A stretch of 64,000 nucleotides of DNA from CBDBON01 sp965208395 (lineage in GTDB: Bacteria > Chloroflexota > Dehalococcoidia > Lucifugimonadales > CBDBON01). This document shows positions 7,459 through 18,432 of this stretch, piece by piece. The DNA lies in contig CBDBON010000002.1 in the NCBI GenBank assembly GCA_965208395.1, forward strand, positions 687,039 to 751,038, read 5' to 3'. The notes beneath the pieces are model-generated. The model did no database searches, had not been told where the DNA came from, and was given only the letters and a program-made list of their open reading frames with translations. A program made the position numbers and the translations under genes. How positions within the stretch are numbered: the stretch's first letter is position 1; every line of letters starts with the position of its first letter.

Positions 7459-8679
7459 ATGGCAGGATCTCAACGTTACGATATCGCGGTCATCGGCAGC
7501 GGCATCATCGGCCTCGCCACCGCCATGCGCTTCAGCCAGGAGTTCCCACGCCGCAGGACGGTCGTGCTGGAGAAGGAACTGGCGGTCGCCCAGCACCAGA
7601 CGGGCCACAACAGCGGCGTCATCCACGCAGGCATCTACTACACGCCCGGGTCGCAGAAGGCCAACTTCTGCGCGGCCGGGGGGGCGATGCTCAGACGGTT
7701 CGCGGATGAACGCGGCATCCCCTATGAGGACTGCGGCAAGGTGATCGTCGCGGCCAACGAGACGGAGCGTACCAGGCTCGAAGAGGTCTACAGAAGGGGA
7801 CTTGCCAACGGAGTCAAGGGACTCGAGGTTATCGACGGCGACCGGTTGAGGGAGCTGGAGCCCCACGCGGCAGGTGTGGGAGCAGTCCTCTCTCCCGGCA
7901 CCGGGATCATCGACTACTCCCGTGTCGCTGAGGCATACGCTGAAGTGCTAACAGAGAGCGGCGGCGAGCTGATAACCGGCGCCGAGGTCCGCTCGATCAC
8001 GAGTTCGGGCGGCGCGTTGCACCTGGAGACGGAGCGGGGCGACATCTCAGCGGCTGCGGTGGTCAACTGCGCCGGCCTGCACGCCGACAGAGTGGCGCGC
8101 CTCATGGGAGTCGACGCAGGTGTCAGGATCATCCCCTTCAGAGGCGAGTATCTGTCGCTGAGGCCGGAGAGAGCGCACCTCGTCAGGGGGCTGATATACC
8201 CGGTCCCGGACCCCAGAGTCGTCTTCCTCGGGGTACACTTCACCAAACGCATCGACGGAAGCGTGGAGGCTGGCCCAAACGCCGTCCTCGCCTTCGCCCG
8301 GGAGGGATACCGGAAGACGAGCTTCAGCCTGCGCGATATGCTTGGCGTCCTGGGCTTCCCCGGCTTCTGGCGGATGTCACTGACTTACTGGAAGGTGGCC
8401 CTGTACGAAGAGTACCGCTCGATCGTAAAGGCGGCGTTCGTGCGCTCCCTACAGCGGCTCGTTCCCGAGATCAGGAGTGAAGATCTGCATCGGCCCGGCG
8501 CAGGAGTGCGCGCCCAGGCTGTCGACCGGAATGGGAGGCTGCTCCAAGACTTCAGCATCGCAGAGACGAAGGGCGCCATGCACGTTCTGAACGCGCCCTC
8601 GCCCGGCGCCTCTTCGTCTCTGGCCATCAGCAGGCACATTGTAGACCGCGCTCGCGCCTCCTTCGGACTGGAACCCTAG
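7459..8679 (+). CDS. lhgO: L-2-hydroxyglutarate oxidase
   Basis: FAD enzyme oxidising L-2-hydroxyglutarate to 2-oxoglutarate (LhgO/YgaF family). The 406-residue protein starts with the Rossmann dinucleotide motif DIAVIGSGIIGLATA, then the family block GHNSGVIHAGIYY and, near the end, the closing FAD-binding stretch ending in SSSLAISRHI. GGAGG lies about 12 nt before the ATG. It is usually a metabolite-repair enzyme, and in some bacteria it feeds electrons to the quinone pool. It is divergent from alaX across 142 bp and 85 nt upstream of the Fur-family gene. Confidence 0.93.
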   Translation: MAGSQRYDIAVIGSGIIGLATAMRFSQEFPRRRTVVLEKELAVAQHQTGHNSGVIHAGIYYTPGSQKANFCAAGGAMLRRFADERGIPYEDCGKVIVAANETERTRLEEVYRRGLANGVKGLEVIDGDRLRELEPHAAGVGAVLSPGTGIIDYSRVAEAYAEVLTESGGELITGAEVRSITSSGGALHLETERGDISAAAVVNCAGLHADRVARLMGVDAGVRIIPFRGEYLSLRPERAHLVRGLIYPVPDPRVVFLGVHFTKRIDGSVEAGPNAVLAFAREGYRKTSFSLRDMLGVLGFPGFWRMSLTYWKVALYEEYRSIVKAAFVRSLQRLVPEIRSEDLHRPGAGVRAQAVDRNGRLLQDFSIAETKGAMHVLNAPSPGASSSLAISRHIVDRARASFGLEP

Positions 8680-8764
8680 CTGCCGTTTGCCGGTCTCGCT
8701 CCCGGGACCGGTGAACAGGCCTGTAACTTGACACCCTGGACTGAAATTATAGACACTACATCTC

Positions 8765-9199
8765 GTGACTACCCTGCTGAAATCTCGTCCCGACATCATG
8801 GCCGTCCTTGAGGATCACGGCTACCGCTCCACGGCGCCGAGACGTGCGATCGTTCGCATTCTCGAACACAAGCAGGAGGGCTTCACCGCCGAGGAGATAA
8901 GCGCCGATCTGCCGGCTGTCGGCCGAGCGACCGTCTACCGGACGATCAAGCTCCTTCTGGGGGCGGGAGTGATCTGCCGCCTGAACCTCCTGGACGGCGC
9001 CCCGAGATACAGCCTCTCACGGGTCGAGCACCACCATCACACCATCTGTGTCAAGTGCGGCAACGTCGGCGAGTTCCGCGCGGCAACGGTCGAGCGACTC
9101 CTGAGAGCGATAGGCGACGACATCCCCGGCGATATCGTCGGCCATAGCATCGAGTTCTACATCACCTGCGAGCCGTGCCTTTTGGCCGAGGGCAGCTAA
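8765..9199 (+). CDS. Fur-family metal-responsive regulator
   Basis: A 144-residue regulator with an N-terminal winged helix (STAPRRAIVRILEH, EISADLPAVGRATVYRTIKLL) and a metal-binding C-terminal domain. VEHHHHTICVKCGNVGEF and the closing CEPC supply the His cluster and two CxxC structural-zinc pairs. Whether it senses iron (Fur), zinc (Zur) or peroxide (PerR) cannot be decided. The GTG at 8765 has no ribosome site and lies only 12 nt after a TATAGA box, so the message may be leaderless; ATG 8798 is the alternative start. A TTGACA lies at 8728 but with a short 14-bp spacer. Confidence 0.9.
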   Translation: MTTLLKSRPDIMAVLEDHGYRSTAPRRAIVRILEHKQEGFTAEEISADLPAVGRATVYRTIKLLLGAGVICRLNLLDGAPRYSLSRVEHHHHTICVKCGNVGEFRAATVERLLRAIGDDIPGDIVGHSIEFYITCEPCLLAEGS

Positions 9200-9244
9200 G
9201 GAGCACGGACAGCCTTCGATCACGCCTTCGGCGGTCTCAGGCGC

Positions 9245-9274
9245 TTGACTGCCCCGCGCCTGCGGGTCTATAAT
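9245..9274 (+). promoter_or_regulatory. Promoter of the 16S rRNA gene
   Basis: TTGACT at 9245-9250 and a perfect TATAAT at 9269-9274, with an 18-bp spacer. It lies about 110 nt before the mature 16S 5' end and upstream of the processing stem, as expected for a dedicated rRNA promoter. Confidence 0.85.
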
Positions 9275-9351
9275 TGCGCTGCGACGGTTGTTGGAGGGTA
9301 GTGTGCACTCTGACAGCCGTGATTCGGTTGCATGGACGCAGCCGGTAGCGT

Positions 9352-9385
9352 GCACCTTAACAACTGGATAGTGGAAGGAAACCGT
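9352..9385 (+). other. Pre-16S processing stem, 5' arm
   Basis: These 34 nt are complementary to 11064-11097 with three mismatches (the arms share CTGGATAGTGGAAGGAA and GCACCTTAAC). The pairing brings the two ends of the 16S transcript together as an RNase III-type processing stem. It shows that the 16S precursor is released without any 23S sequence. Confidence 0.9.
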
Positions 9386-9387
9386 TA

Positions 9388-10910
<1,523 letters not shown>

Positions 10911-11063
10911 GGGAGTACCCCGGCTTCGGCCGGGGAGGTCGATCGGTGGGCGAGGCGAAGAGGGTCAGGGTCGAGCCGGATCTCCGACAAGTCGGAGAGG
11001 AGCTCCCCAAGACCCGACGCGCCTCCCTGTGAAAACCCGCCGTTTTTTTCTCGATTCGAAATC

Positions 11064-11097
11064 ACGGCTTCCTTCCACTATCCAGCGGTTAAGGTGC
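11064..11097 (+). other. Pre-16S processing stem, 3' arm
   Basis: Partner of 9352-9385. Its position 155 nt after the 16S end and 79 nt before tRNA-Ala leaves the tRNA outside the stem, as in an operon where the tRNA is processed separately. Confidence 0.9.
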
Positions 11098-11176
11098 TCT
11101 TTTCGTCCGGGGGCCGTCGTCGAGACTCTCCCTCCCTTCACGTAGATAGGCCGGGCCCGCATAAGGACCATGGCGT

Positions 11177-11249
11177 GGGGCTGTAGCTCATCAGGGAGAG
11201 CGCCGCCTTTGCAAGGCGGAGGTAGGGGGTTCGAGTCCCCCCAGCTCCA
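11177..11249 (+). tRNA. tRNA-Ala (anticodon TGC)
   Basis: A 73-nt cloverleaf. The acceptor stem pairs GGGGCTG with CAGCTCC and contains the G3-U70 pair that AlaRS recognises. The anticodon loop is CTTTGCA with TGC, the T arm is GGGGG-TTCGAGT-CCCCC, and the discriminator is A. CCA is not encoded. It is probably co-transcribed with 16S, the usual spacer position, although here no 23S follows. The accessory region starts within 70 nt of its 3' end. Confidence 0.97.
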
Positions 11250-11317
11250 CCCGACTTGATAAAATCAAGAACCTTCAGCTTGTCCTTCAAATTGGAAGTG
11301 TAAATGAGGTGCTAAGG

Positions 11318-14300
11318 ATGTCGGTAGGTCCACGGTCACGGAAGAGAACCCGCCTCGTGATATTGGGCGGCCTCGTAGTGGTCCTGTCCGTCATATCTTT
11401 GGCGGCATGTAGTGACGAGTCGTCGACGCCGACCGAGACCTCCACGCTTGCACCTTTGGTTACGCCAACACCCGGGCCTACCGACACTTCCACGCCGATA
11501 CCCTCGGCGACGCCGACACTCACGCCGACCGACACCTCGACACCGGTACCCTCGGCAACGCCTACTTCCACGCCGACCGACACCTCGACACCGGTACCCT
11601 CGGCAACGCCTACTTCCACGCCGACTGACACCCCCACGCCGGTGCCCTCGGCAACGCCTACTTCCACGCCGACCGACACCTCGACACCGGTACCCTCGGC
11701 AACGCCTACTTCCACGCCGACTGACACCCCCACGCCGGTGCCCTCGGCAATACCAACTTCCACGCCGACTCCTGCACCTACTGAAACACCTACGCCGTCG
11801 CCCACACCAACCCCGGCGCCACCTTCTTTGGTGTCAACGTATGAGACAAACAACACCAGATGGCTGGTGAGGAACTATCCGGCCTTGGCACGGCGAATCC
11901 AGACGCTCCCCTGGGTCCAGGACGGACTCTCTGACCGAGAACGCTCAACCGTAGACGAGTTGCTTTGGATGGCGGTCGAAGATGTCGCCAACCTGGATGC
12001 GGCCTTAAGTTTGCCTTGGGTACAGGATGATATCTCGGAGCTGGCATACAAAGCCTTGGACAAGCTCGGTTTCCTGGATACCCCGAATCCGGCGAATCTG
12101 TATGCGGCTCTCAACGTCCCCTGGGTGTACGACGGCATTTCCGAGACCGAGTACGACATCATAGATTCGCTTGGCGCACTGGACTTCGACGCTCCAGATG
12201 TGGTCTCCCAGCTCTTCTTGATGCCGTTCTTGCTCTCTCCTGACGCCACAGATGCACTAGCTATTCGGGGAATGGAGAACCTGGCCGACCGAGGCCGTCT
12301 TGCTACTCTCACAGACCACTCCACTTTCGAGGACGGCGTCACCGACGATGAGACCACGCTGATTGCCGGTGTGGGCACCCTTCGCGACACGGATGAGATT
12401 CGACGTGTGCTGAACCCCGGAGGCGCAGCCATTGAGACCATCTCCCTCGGCACAGAGTTGACGCCCCATCTCAAGATCAGCATCATTCGTACCGACAGCC
12501 AATCCCGGCCGGGGACCGTTGGGTCGGTGCGGGACGCAGTTGAATTCGTAGAGAAGACGGTGGGCCTGCCGCTCCCCGTGAACCACGTAATAATCATGCT
12601 GAACGACCTCGCTGTTGCCGAAAAATACGCGGGCACTAACTTTGGCTTCGCCTACAGCTACAAGCCAAAGTACGAGGCGGCTCAGGGCACGTTCGAGTGG
12701 CGGCATCTTCAAACGGGTTTCGTTCACGAGACCGCTCATTACTTCTGGACCGGTAATGAAAACTGGATAGACGAGGGTTTGGCCAACATCGTTGAGTACC
12801 AGTTCGGCCTTCAGATGGGCCTAAGCCATGGGCAGTTGCAAACTGAGCGCAAGAATTGCGAGGCCCATGACCTGGAGATGCTTTCGGAGTGGGACCCGGA
12901 TAGGGCCGACGTAGACCGCTATCACTGCGTCTACTACTTGGGCCAGCCGCTCTTTTATGACCTGCTCGAAAGCATGGGCGCCGAGACGTTTACCTCGAGC
13001 CTCCGGGATTACTATCGACTATCCCTGGAAGTACGGGAAGAGGATCGTACCCCCAGCATAGCGGAAGTCCGCAAAGCGTTCGCGGGACAGGACGCCATCA
13101 TCGACCGCCACTGGTCGGGGAAGATGAACGCACCGGAGAACCGGCCCTTCGACGAAGGTTACGAGCGCACCAGCCATGACCTGATCCGATGGGAGCAATA
13201 CCCGACGTTCGCAGATGGCGTAGTCGAGTTCAAAGGAGTTCTGTTGGGTGACGGCATTCTCGTCTCCAGGGATGCCACGGAGATAAGTCGCTTCGAATTT
13301 GCCGCCTTTAAGCTGCGGTCCGCAGACGGAGGAGCGGATTTGGGTTCAATCTTGCCGCCTCCCCGACCAGGGCGGAAGTGGATACTTGACGACCCCGGTG
13401 ATGTTCAAGCCGCAACTTTCGCCATCAACGAGGCTGAAAGGCGTTTCCACATCCGATTCGAGTGGCCAACCGCTCTTGGGGGTGTCCCGGAGGATGTCGT
13501 TGTGCATGTCTTGGGGTATCAGAACTCCGACAGAGACCCCACCATTGGTTCCAAAGTGGACGCGTTGGGCTACGCCCGCATCCGAGTACCACCGACTAGT
13601 ACACTCAAGCAGACGCCCACGGCTGTTCCGGTCTACGCCGCGGCTTGGAACAGGCTAGACAACGCCGCTTGGCTTGAAGCCAACCATCCAAGTCTCGCAG
13701 TGGAGATCAAGGACTTGCCCTGGGTGCAGAATGGTATCAACGACGCTGAATTCAAGGCACTCCGGGAATTCCTTTATCTTGCGCTCTGGAGCCGCACCGC
13801 GGTATCGAACATGTTGGAGTATGGGTGGGTAAAGGACGGAGTTGACGCGAGGGAAGCCGATACGATTGATTGGGTGGTCGGCTTCAATGATGCCGCCAAT
13901 TCCTTGTCAATTACCAAACTCGCCTGGGTCCAGGACGGCATTGATGAAGTGGAGCTACAGGCCATTAGACGACTGACGGAGATCGCCACGACTGATCCCG
14001 ATGAGGCGACTAGAGTGATGGTCCTTCCTTGGGTGCAAGACGGGATTGACATCCGGGACGTGGGGGCATTGTGGGAGGCGGATCCATACCAATTGCCAAC
14101 GACTATGCCTCCGCCTGCGGTGCGGGTCATATACGCCACTCCTTCGGACGCCGAAGCCAATCCCATCTATATGGAAGCCGTTCAAGAGGCTCTCCACCGT
14201 ATACAAGACTGGTATGCCGACAAGTTGAACGGGGTCACTTATGAACTACGCGACCCAGTTCCTGAGCACTGCACCCTCGCTCAACCCGCTGACTACTACG

Positions 14301-14737
14301 CTCGGGAGGGAGGATGGGATAGGACCATCACCGACTTGCAGCACTGTGCTCCAGTGAAATATCCGTCCTTGTATTACGTGTGGGTGATCTACGTGGACAC
14401 GCCCTTTGACTGCGAGGCCTCGGAGTTGGGCCGAGGTGGCGGCGGCGTAACGCTAATGCACAGAGATGACCTTGATGGTTTAGCCAACCCCGAGGGCAAC
14501 ACACAATGTGGCTTTCACCGCCCTCAGCGAGGATACATCGGGGGAGCAGCGCACGAACTGGGCCACGCCTTCGGGTTGCCACATCCTCCAGGGTGTGACG
14601 ACGGCCTAGACACCTGCGACGAAGACTTGCTAATGTCGGGTGGTTATGCCTACGACTTCCCCGACACCCACCTAACAAAGTCGGACATATCCATCCTGCG
14701 AGCCTCCCCGTTTGTGCAATACAGACCAACCGAATAG
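11318..14737 (+). CDS. Secreted lipoprotein with two metalloprotease motifs
   Basis: An 1,139-residue surface protein. A signal peptide ends in the lipobox LAAC (Cys31), followed by a Pro/Thr/Ser linker built of 16-residue repeats. Next come helical units repeating PWVQDG(L/I) and a first metalloprotease-like site HETAHYFWTG at His470 with ENWIDEGLAN downstream, as in MA-clan peptidases. After a second set of PWVQDGI units there is a separate zinc site HELGHAFGLPH (His1079), a metzincin-like motif. ATG 11318 is chosen because GAGGTG lies 6 nt upstream; a GTG at 11309 is in frame. The composition is typical of exported Chloroflexota proteins. The target is unknown; degradation of extracellular protein is likely. 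Confidence 0.8.
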   Translation: MSVGPRSRKRTRLVILGGLVVVLSVISLAACSDESSTPTETSTLAPLVTPTPGPTDTSTPIPSATPTLTPTDTSTPVPSATPTSTPTDTSTPVPSATPTSTPTDTPTPVPSATPTSTPTDTSTPVPSATPTSTPTDTPTPVPSAIPTSTPTPAPTETPTPSPTPTPAPPSLVSTYETNNTRWLVRNYPALARRIQTLPWVQDGLSDRERSTVDELLWMAVEDVANLDAALSLPWVQDDISELAYKALDKLGFLDTPNPANLYAALNVPWVYDGISETEYDIIDSLGALDFDAPDVVSQLFLMPFLLSPDATDALAIRGMENLADRGRLATLTDHSTFEDGVTDDETTLIAGVGTLRDTDEIRRVLNPGGAAIETISLGTELTPHLKISIIRTDSQSRPGTVGSVRDAVEFVEKTVGLPLPVNHVIIMLNDLAVAEKYAGTNFGFAYSYKPKYEAAQGTFEWRHLQTGFVHETAHYFWTGNENWIDEGLANIVEYQFGLQMGLSHGQLQTERKNCEAHDLEMLSEWDPDRADVDRYHCVYYLGQPLFYDLLESMGAETFTSSLRDYYRLSLEVREEDRTPSIAEVRKAFAGQDAIIDRHWSGKMNAPENRPFDEGYERTSHDLIRWEQYPTFADGVVEFKGVLLGDGILVSRDATEISRFEFAAFKLRSADGGADLGSILPPPRPGRKWILDDPGDVQAATFAINEAERRFHIRFEWPTALGGVPEDVVVHVLGYQNSDRDPTIGSKVDALGYARIRVPPTSTLKQTPTAVPVYAAAWNRLDNAAWLEANHPSLAVEIKDLPWVQNGINDAEFKALREFLYLALWSRTAVSNMLEYGWVKDGVDAREADTIDWVVGFNDAANSLSITKLAWVQDGIDEVELQAIRRLTEIATTDPDEATRVMVLPWVQDGIDIRDVGALWEADPYQLPTTMPPPAVRVIYATPSDAEANPIYMEAVQEALHRIQDWYADKLNGVTYELRDPVPEHCTLAQPADYYAREGGWDRTITDLQHCAPVKYPSLYYVWVIYVDTPFDCEASELGRGGGGVTLMHRDDLDGLANPEGNTQCGFHRPQRGYIGGAAHELGHAFGLPHPPGCDDGLDTCDEDLLMSGGYAYDFPDTHLTKSDISILRASPFVQYRPTE
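11480..11767 (+). repeat. Six 48-bp tandem coding repeats
   Basis: Six consecutive units of 48 bp encode variants of TDTSTPVPSATPTSTP, the cell-surface linker of the lipoprotein. Some units are nearly identical in DNA and alternate (TDTSTP, TDTPTP), which points to recent slippage or recombination. The repeat number is expected to vary between strains. Confidence 0.9.
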
Positions 14738-15141
14738 GTGGGAACGAATCAGTGAGAACACACCCTGCCGAGACGGTCCGCGATGGGACTGCTCCCGCGC
14801 GGACCAAAGTGACATGTCCCTGATAGTCTCTGGAAGGGTGTGCGGGAACTTGTGGACAGAATGCGGGTCAAACTGAGAAAGCATGGGGGCGAGTGGTCAT
14901 AGCCATCGCTTAATCGTCCGCTTGCTGGAGGCTTGTACTTGGGACTTCAGGATCGCGATTGGTTTCAAGAAGAGGCTCGACGGCGCAAAGAAGGCACACG
15001 AAGCAGACTGTACAGCCGTAGAGCCGGACCAAGCCGTAGTCAGCCCTCCGCTGGCAGCGGGGGCGGTCGATTCAAGCTGTTTTGTTCGTGATGGCATGTC
15101 TGATCATAGGCCCAATCTGGATGTAGGCGTACCATGCTAAT
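14738..15141. other. Intergenic stretch without a supported gene
   Basis: About 400 bp in which I see no convincing coding region on either strand and no recognisable RNA gene. Short open frames here lack ribosome sites and family motifs. Confidence 0.6.
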
Positions 15142-15830
15142 GTGTCAATCGCGGTGACCGCATGGCAAGCAGCATCAGTTGCCTATGTAACGGTGACGAG
15201 CTTCTCAAAGGAGGCGGCCAGTGACGCGACCACTGCGATATCCGAGGAAATCACGGCCACCCCAGACGTACAGAAGGCATCGCGAACAACCTCGCGAGTA
15301 ACGACCTCACAGAAGTACGTGGGAGGAAGCCCCCTAGAAAGCCCCCTCAATCGAGGAGAGTTTGAGGCATGGGTGATCCAGTTCACTAACGAGGAGAGAA
15401 TCAGCACTGGCCTACAACCATTTCGTCACGACGCCGCTATTTCAGACATAGCACGGTCGCACAGCGAGAATATGGCCAGACTCGGGTTGATGAGTCACGA
15501 CATAGGAGGCAGGGATCCCACCGACAGGGCGATGGCCGCTGGATACGACTGCCGCGCCTATAGAGGGGACGGTTCGTACTCCTATGGCCTAAGCGAGAAT
15601 ATCGTTGAACACCCCAGAGTTACCCAATGGAGGGGCTTGAAATGTCTTACCGTCCCGTTGGCTATTATCACGACGCCGAGGAGGCGACTCGGGAACTTGT
15701 GCAAGGATGGATGAACAGCCCAGGTCACCTTGAGAACATTCTCGACAGGGAATCTCGCAGGATTGGCCTCGGGATAGCTATCCGGGAAGCGTCAGAGTTA
15801 TGGGTACACCGGGAGCAGGCCAGGCCGCAG
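15142..15830 (+). pseudogene. Frameshifted CAP/SCP-domain secreted protein
   Basis: The first frame (15142-15714) has a possible N-terminal export segment and the opening half of a CAP (cysteine-rich secretory) domain: FTNEERISTGLQPFRHD, IARSHSENMARLGLMSHD and YGLSENIVEH. Around 15610-15640 the homology passes to another frame, which continues with EEATRELVQGWMNSPGHLENI and RRIGLGIAI, the second half of the same domain. After about 15830 even this frame loses the expected end (the YVTQNF-type strand is absent). One frameshift plus a damaged tail suggests a dying gene; a sequencing error could explain the shift but not the tail. The start is a GTG and is uncertain. Confidence 0.75.
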
Positions 15831-16012
15831 CGGTCGCTGTTCTCTTGGGCCGAGTTCACAGCTGAGGAGCCGGTCAAGCCGAAGTGTCGCGGCTGCAAGC
15901 CTCAGCCCGCAACCCTCTCGATGTTTCGAGTGGGCAATGATACTGGAGCGGGAACTCGAGGCCGAACTGATCGACACGGGCCGCTGACCGGACAGACAGA
16001 CCACCTTGACTG

Positions 16013-16039
16013 TTGCGAGCATCTTGAGATTGGTATAAT
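16013..16039 (+). promoter_or_regulatory. Probable promoter of the DUF262 operon
   Basis: A perfect TATAAT at 16034-16039. The nearest -35 candidates are TTGCGA at 16013 (15-bp spacer) or TTGACT at 16006 (22-bp spacer), neither ideal. It lies 44 nt before the chosen start codon and would drive the four-gene module. Confidence 0.45.
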
Positions 16040-16083
16040 TGGCTGCGATGCAGGGTCTTGCGCTTGCTCAGGGGGTGTGTCCA

Positions 16084-17229
16084 ATGGTAGCCAGTCCAAC
16101 TGCGGATATGACATCTACGCAACCTGATGCTGAGGTTGACGAAAATTATCTCGAAAGAGAGCAGGACGACCAACAGGAGGAAATTACAGAGCCGTTCGAT
16201 CCTGAACTGATCAGGATCAATACTCGTCCCGTTGTCGTTGAGCAAGTCGTTACACGCGTTAAGCAAGACGAGCTTGACCTAGCACCTGACTTTCAGCGAC
16301 TGCGCGGCATCTGGGACTCTAAGCGCAAGAGCCGACTTATAGAGTCGCTCTTGCTAAGAATCCCGATTCCCGTGTTCTATGTTGCTGCCAACGAGGAGGA
16401 TCGTTGGTCAGTCGTCGATGGTGTGCAGCGGATCTCGACCATATATGACTACGTGACCGGACACTTCCCTCTGACCAAACTCCAGTATCTGACTTGGTTG
16501 GAGAAATGTGACCACGATTCTCTTCCTCGGAAGTTCCAGCGACGAATCAGTGAGACACAGCTCAGCATTAACGTCATTGAACCGGGTACTCCTGCGGAGG
16601 TGATGTTCAACGTCTTCCTGAGGATCAATACTGGTGGGATGACATTAAACGGACAGGAGATCCGCCATGCACTCAACCCCGGTCCGGTTCGAGACTACCT
16701 GAAAGACCTCGCTCAGTCGGAAGAATTCCTCAAAGCCACGGATAATTCGATTAGTGTAACCAGGATGGCCGATAGGGAGTGCGTCCTGCGCTTCTTAGCC
16801 TTTCACATCGAACCTTGGGAAGAGTACTCTGACGGCGATCTCGACAGTCATCTCGGCAGCATCATGCGAAAACTCAACAGCATGAGTTCAGAAGAGCGCA
16901 ACGCACGAGCTACGGATTTCAAGAAGGCAATGCGCGCGGCCTTCCGAATTTTTGGTGAAGGAGCTTTCAGGAAGCCGCCAGGTGAGCACAATCGACGGCG
17001 CCCTATCAATAGGGCACTGCTAGAAACATGGAGCGTCAGACTGGCGCGCTGCTCTCCAGAGCAACTCGATGTCCTAGCCGATGGTCGCGAGGACCTTCGA
17101 CGTCGCTTCCATCAGTTGCTGCTTCAGGACGATGACTTCGAGAGGTCCATCTCCTATTCGACCGGCTCTCCCCAGCGCGTGCGTAAACGCTTTCAGGCGA
17201 TCGATCAGCTTGTCGAGGAGTTCATCTGA
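16084..17229 (+). CDS. DUF262 (ParB/GmrS-like) protein of a putative defence operon
   Basis: A 381-residue protein whose N-terminal third is a DUF262 domain. PDFQR is at residues 68-72 and the catalytic-type motif DGVQR, with RIST following, at 112-116. FLRINTGGMTLNGQEIRHA is the conserved second block. In GmrSD, BrxU and SspE this ParB-like fold hydrolyses nucleotides and controls a nuclease domain; no C-terminal DUF1524 nuclease is present here, so the cutting activity may be supplied by the operon's fourth gene. ATG 16084 is chosen because a GGGGG run ends 8 nt before it and the promoter box lies just upstream. Its stop overlaps the next start by one base. Confidence 0.85.
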   Translation: MVASPTADMTSTQPDAEVDENYLEREQDDQQEEITEPFDPELIRINTRPVVVEQVVTRVKQDELDLAPDFQRLRGIWDSKRKSRLIESLLLRIPIPVFYVAANEEDRWSVVDGVQRISTIYDYVTGHFPLTKLQYLTWLEKCDHDSLPRKFQRRISETQLSINVIEPGTPAEVMFNVFLRINTGGMTLNGQEIRHALNPGPVRDYLKDLAQSEEFLKATDNSISVTRMADRECVLRFLAFHIEPWEEYSDGDLDSHLGSIMRKLNSMSSEERNARATDFKKAMRAAFRIFGEGAFRKPPGEHNRRRPINRALLETWSVRLARCSPEQLDVLADGREDLRRRFHQLLLQDDDFERSISYSTGSPQRVRKRFQAIDQLVEEFI

Positions 17230-18431
17230 TGCTTCGTAAGGTCAAGCTGACTAACTTCAAGTGCTTCGAGCAACTGGATTTGGAATGTGCGCCTCTCAAT
17301 CTGCTCTGTGGCCTGAACGGGATGGGCAAGAGCACCGTAATACAGGCGATGCTGGTGCTAAGGCAATCCCATGAAGCCGGGGAGTTGGAGAAAGGCAGAC
17401 TTGTGCTGAATGGTGACCGAGTTGACCTCGGCACGGGTTCCGATATCCTGTTCGAAGATGCTGAGCAGGATGTGTTGGGATTCGAGATCATTGACCATGA
17501 TAACGGAGAAGAGGACAAATGGGAGCAGGCTTACGATTGTCCTAGGAACTCAGATATTCTCGGCTCGCCCCCTGAAGTCAAGGCTAGAGGGCTCTTTGAC
17601 AACCACCTAGAGAAGGACCCCGGTCTGGCAGCTCACCTGCCCCCCAGATATCTCACAGAACCATATATCGCAGATTTGATCGGATGGGATAGTCCACCGT
17701 TTGGAGGCCAACTTGTCTATGTTGGCGCGGAACGGATTGGGCCCCGGAAATCCTATCCACTGTCTGACATAATGGCCAGGCGTGGCGACTTGGGCACAAG
17801 CGGCGAATATGCGTGGAATTACCTGCACCGCAATCAGGACGAACTCTTGAAGATGGATGACCCTCGTTGCCTTGAAGAAGGACGGCGGCGGTTAATTGAC
17901 GTCGTCGACCAGTGGATGCAGGAAGTGTGCCCAGGCACTCATCTGCAACTCAAAGCAGTGACGGAGGCCGACGCCATCATCGCAGAATTCACATTCGACC
18001 GGCCGGGAGACGTGGCATCCAATCGGTACCGCGCCACCAACGTCGGGTTTGGCCTTTCGTACACCCTGCCTCTCATCGTTGCCCTGCTCTCGGACCCCGG
18101 TACGTTGTGCCTGATCGAGAACCCAGAGGCCCATCTCCACCCACGCGGTCAGACGAAACTCGCGGAGTTGGCTGTACGCGCGGCAACGGCCGGGGTCCAA
18201 GTCTTCGCCGAGACGCACAGCGACCACTTCATGGACGGCGTCCGTATAGCCGTCCGTAATGGGTTAATAGATCTGGATGATGCAGCATTCCACTACTTTG
18301 AGCGTGATGGCAACAAATCGAAAGTCACTTCGCTCAAGGCTGACTCCGACGGTCGGCTGTCCCATTGGCCGGCCGGCTTTTTCGACCAGCACGAAGAGAA
18401 TCTGGCCAAGCTAATTGGACCAAGACCCTAA
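17229..18431 (+). CDS. AAA ATPase with DUF3696-type C-terminus
   Basis: A 400-residue ABC/SMC-like ATPase of the OLD-related group. It opens with KVKLTNFKCFEQ, has Walker A GLNGMGKST at residues 28-36, Walker B LCLIENPEAHLHP at about 293-305 and the switch histidine in ETHSDHF. The final WPAGFFDQ segment is the DUF3696 signature. No TOPRIM nuclease is fused. Such ATPases act as sensors or motors in many phage-defence systems. It overlaps the DUF262 gene by one base and is one base from the next start, indicating translational coupling. Confidence 0.85.
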   Translation: MLRKVKLTNFKCFEQLDLECAPLNLLCGLNGMGKSTVIQAMLVLRQSHEAGELEKGRLVLNGDRVDLGTGSDILFEDAEQDVLGFEIIDHDNGEEDKWEQAYDCPRNSDILGSPPEVKARGLFDNHLEKDPGLAAHLPPRYLTEPYIADLIGWDSPPFGGQLVYVGAERIGPRKSYPLSDIMARRGDLGTSGEYAWNYLHRNQDELLKMDDPRCLEEGRRRLIDVVDQWMQEVCPGTHLQLKAVTEADAIIAEFTFDRPGDVASNRYRATNVGFGLSYTLPLIVALLSDPGTLCLIENPEAHLHPRGQTKLAELAVRAATAGVQVFAETHSDHFMDGVRIAVRNGLIDLDDAAFHYFERDGNKSKVTSLKADSDGRLSHWPAGFFDQHEENLAKLIGPRP

Positions 18432-18432
18432 T

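Noticed and set aside
11255..11269. Hairpin CTTGAT/ATCAAG after tRNA-Ala as a terminator
   Set aside because: The stem is only 6 bp and has no T-run, so it is not convincing as a terminator.
11480..11767. Regular repeats as a CRISPR array
   Set aside because: They are contiguous coding repeats without spacers; no cas genes are present, and the Cas4-like gene at 54817 has no Cas1 partner.
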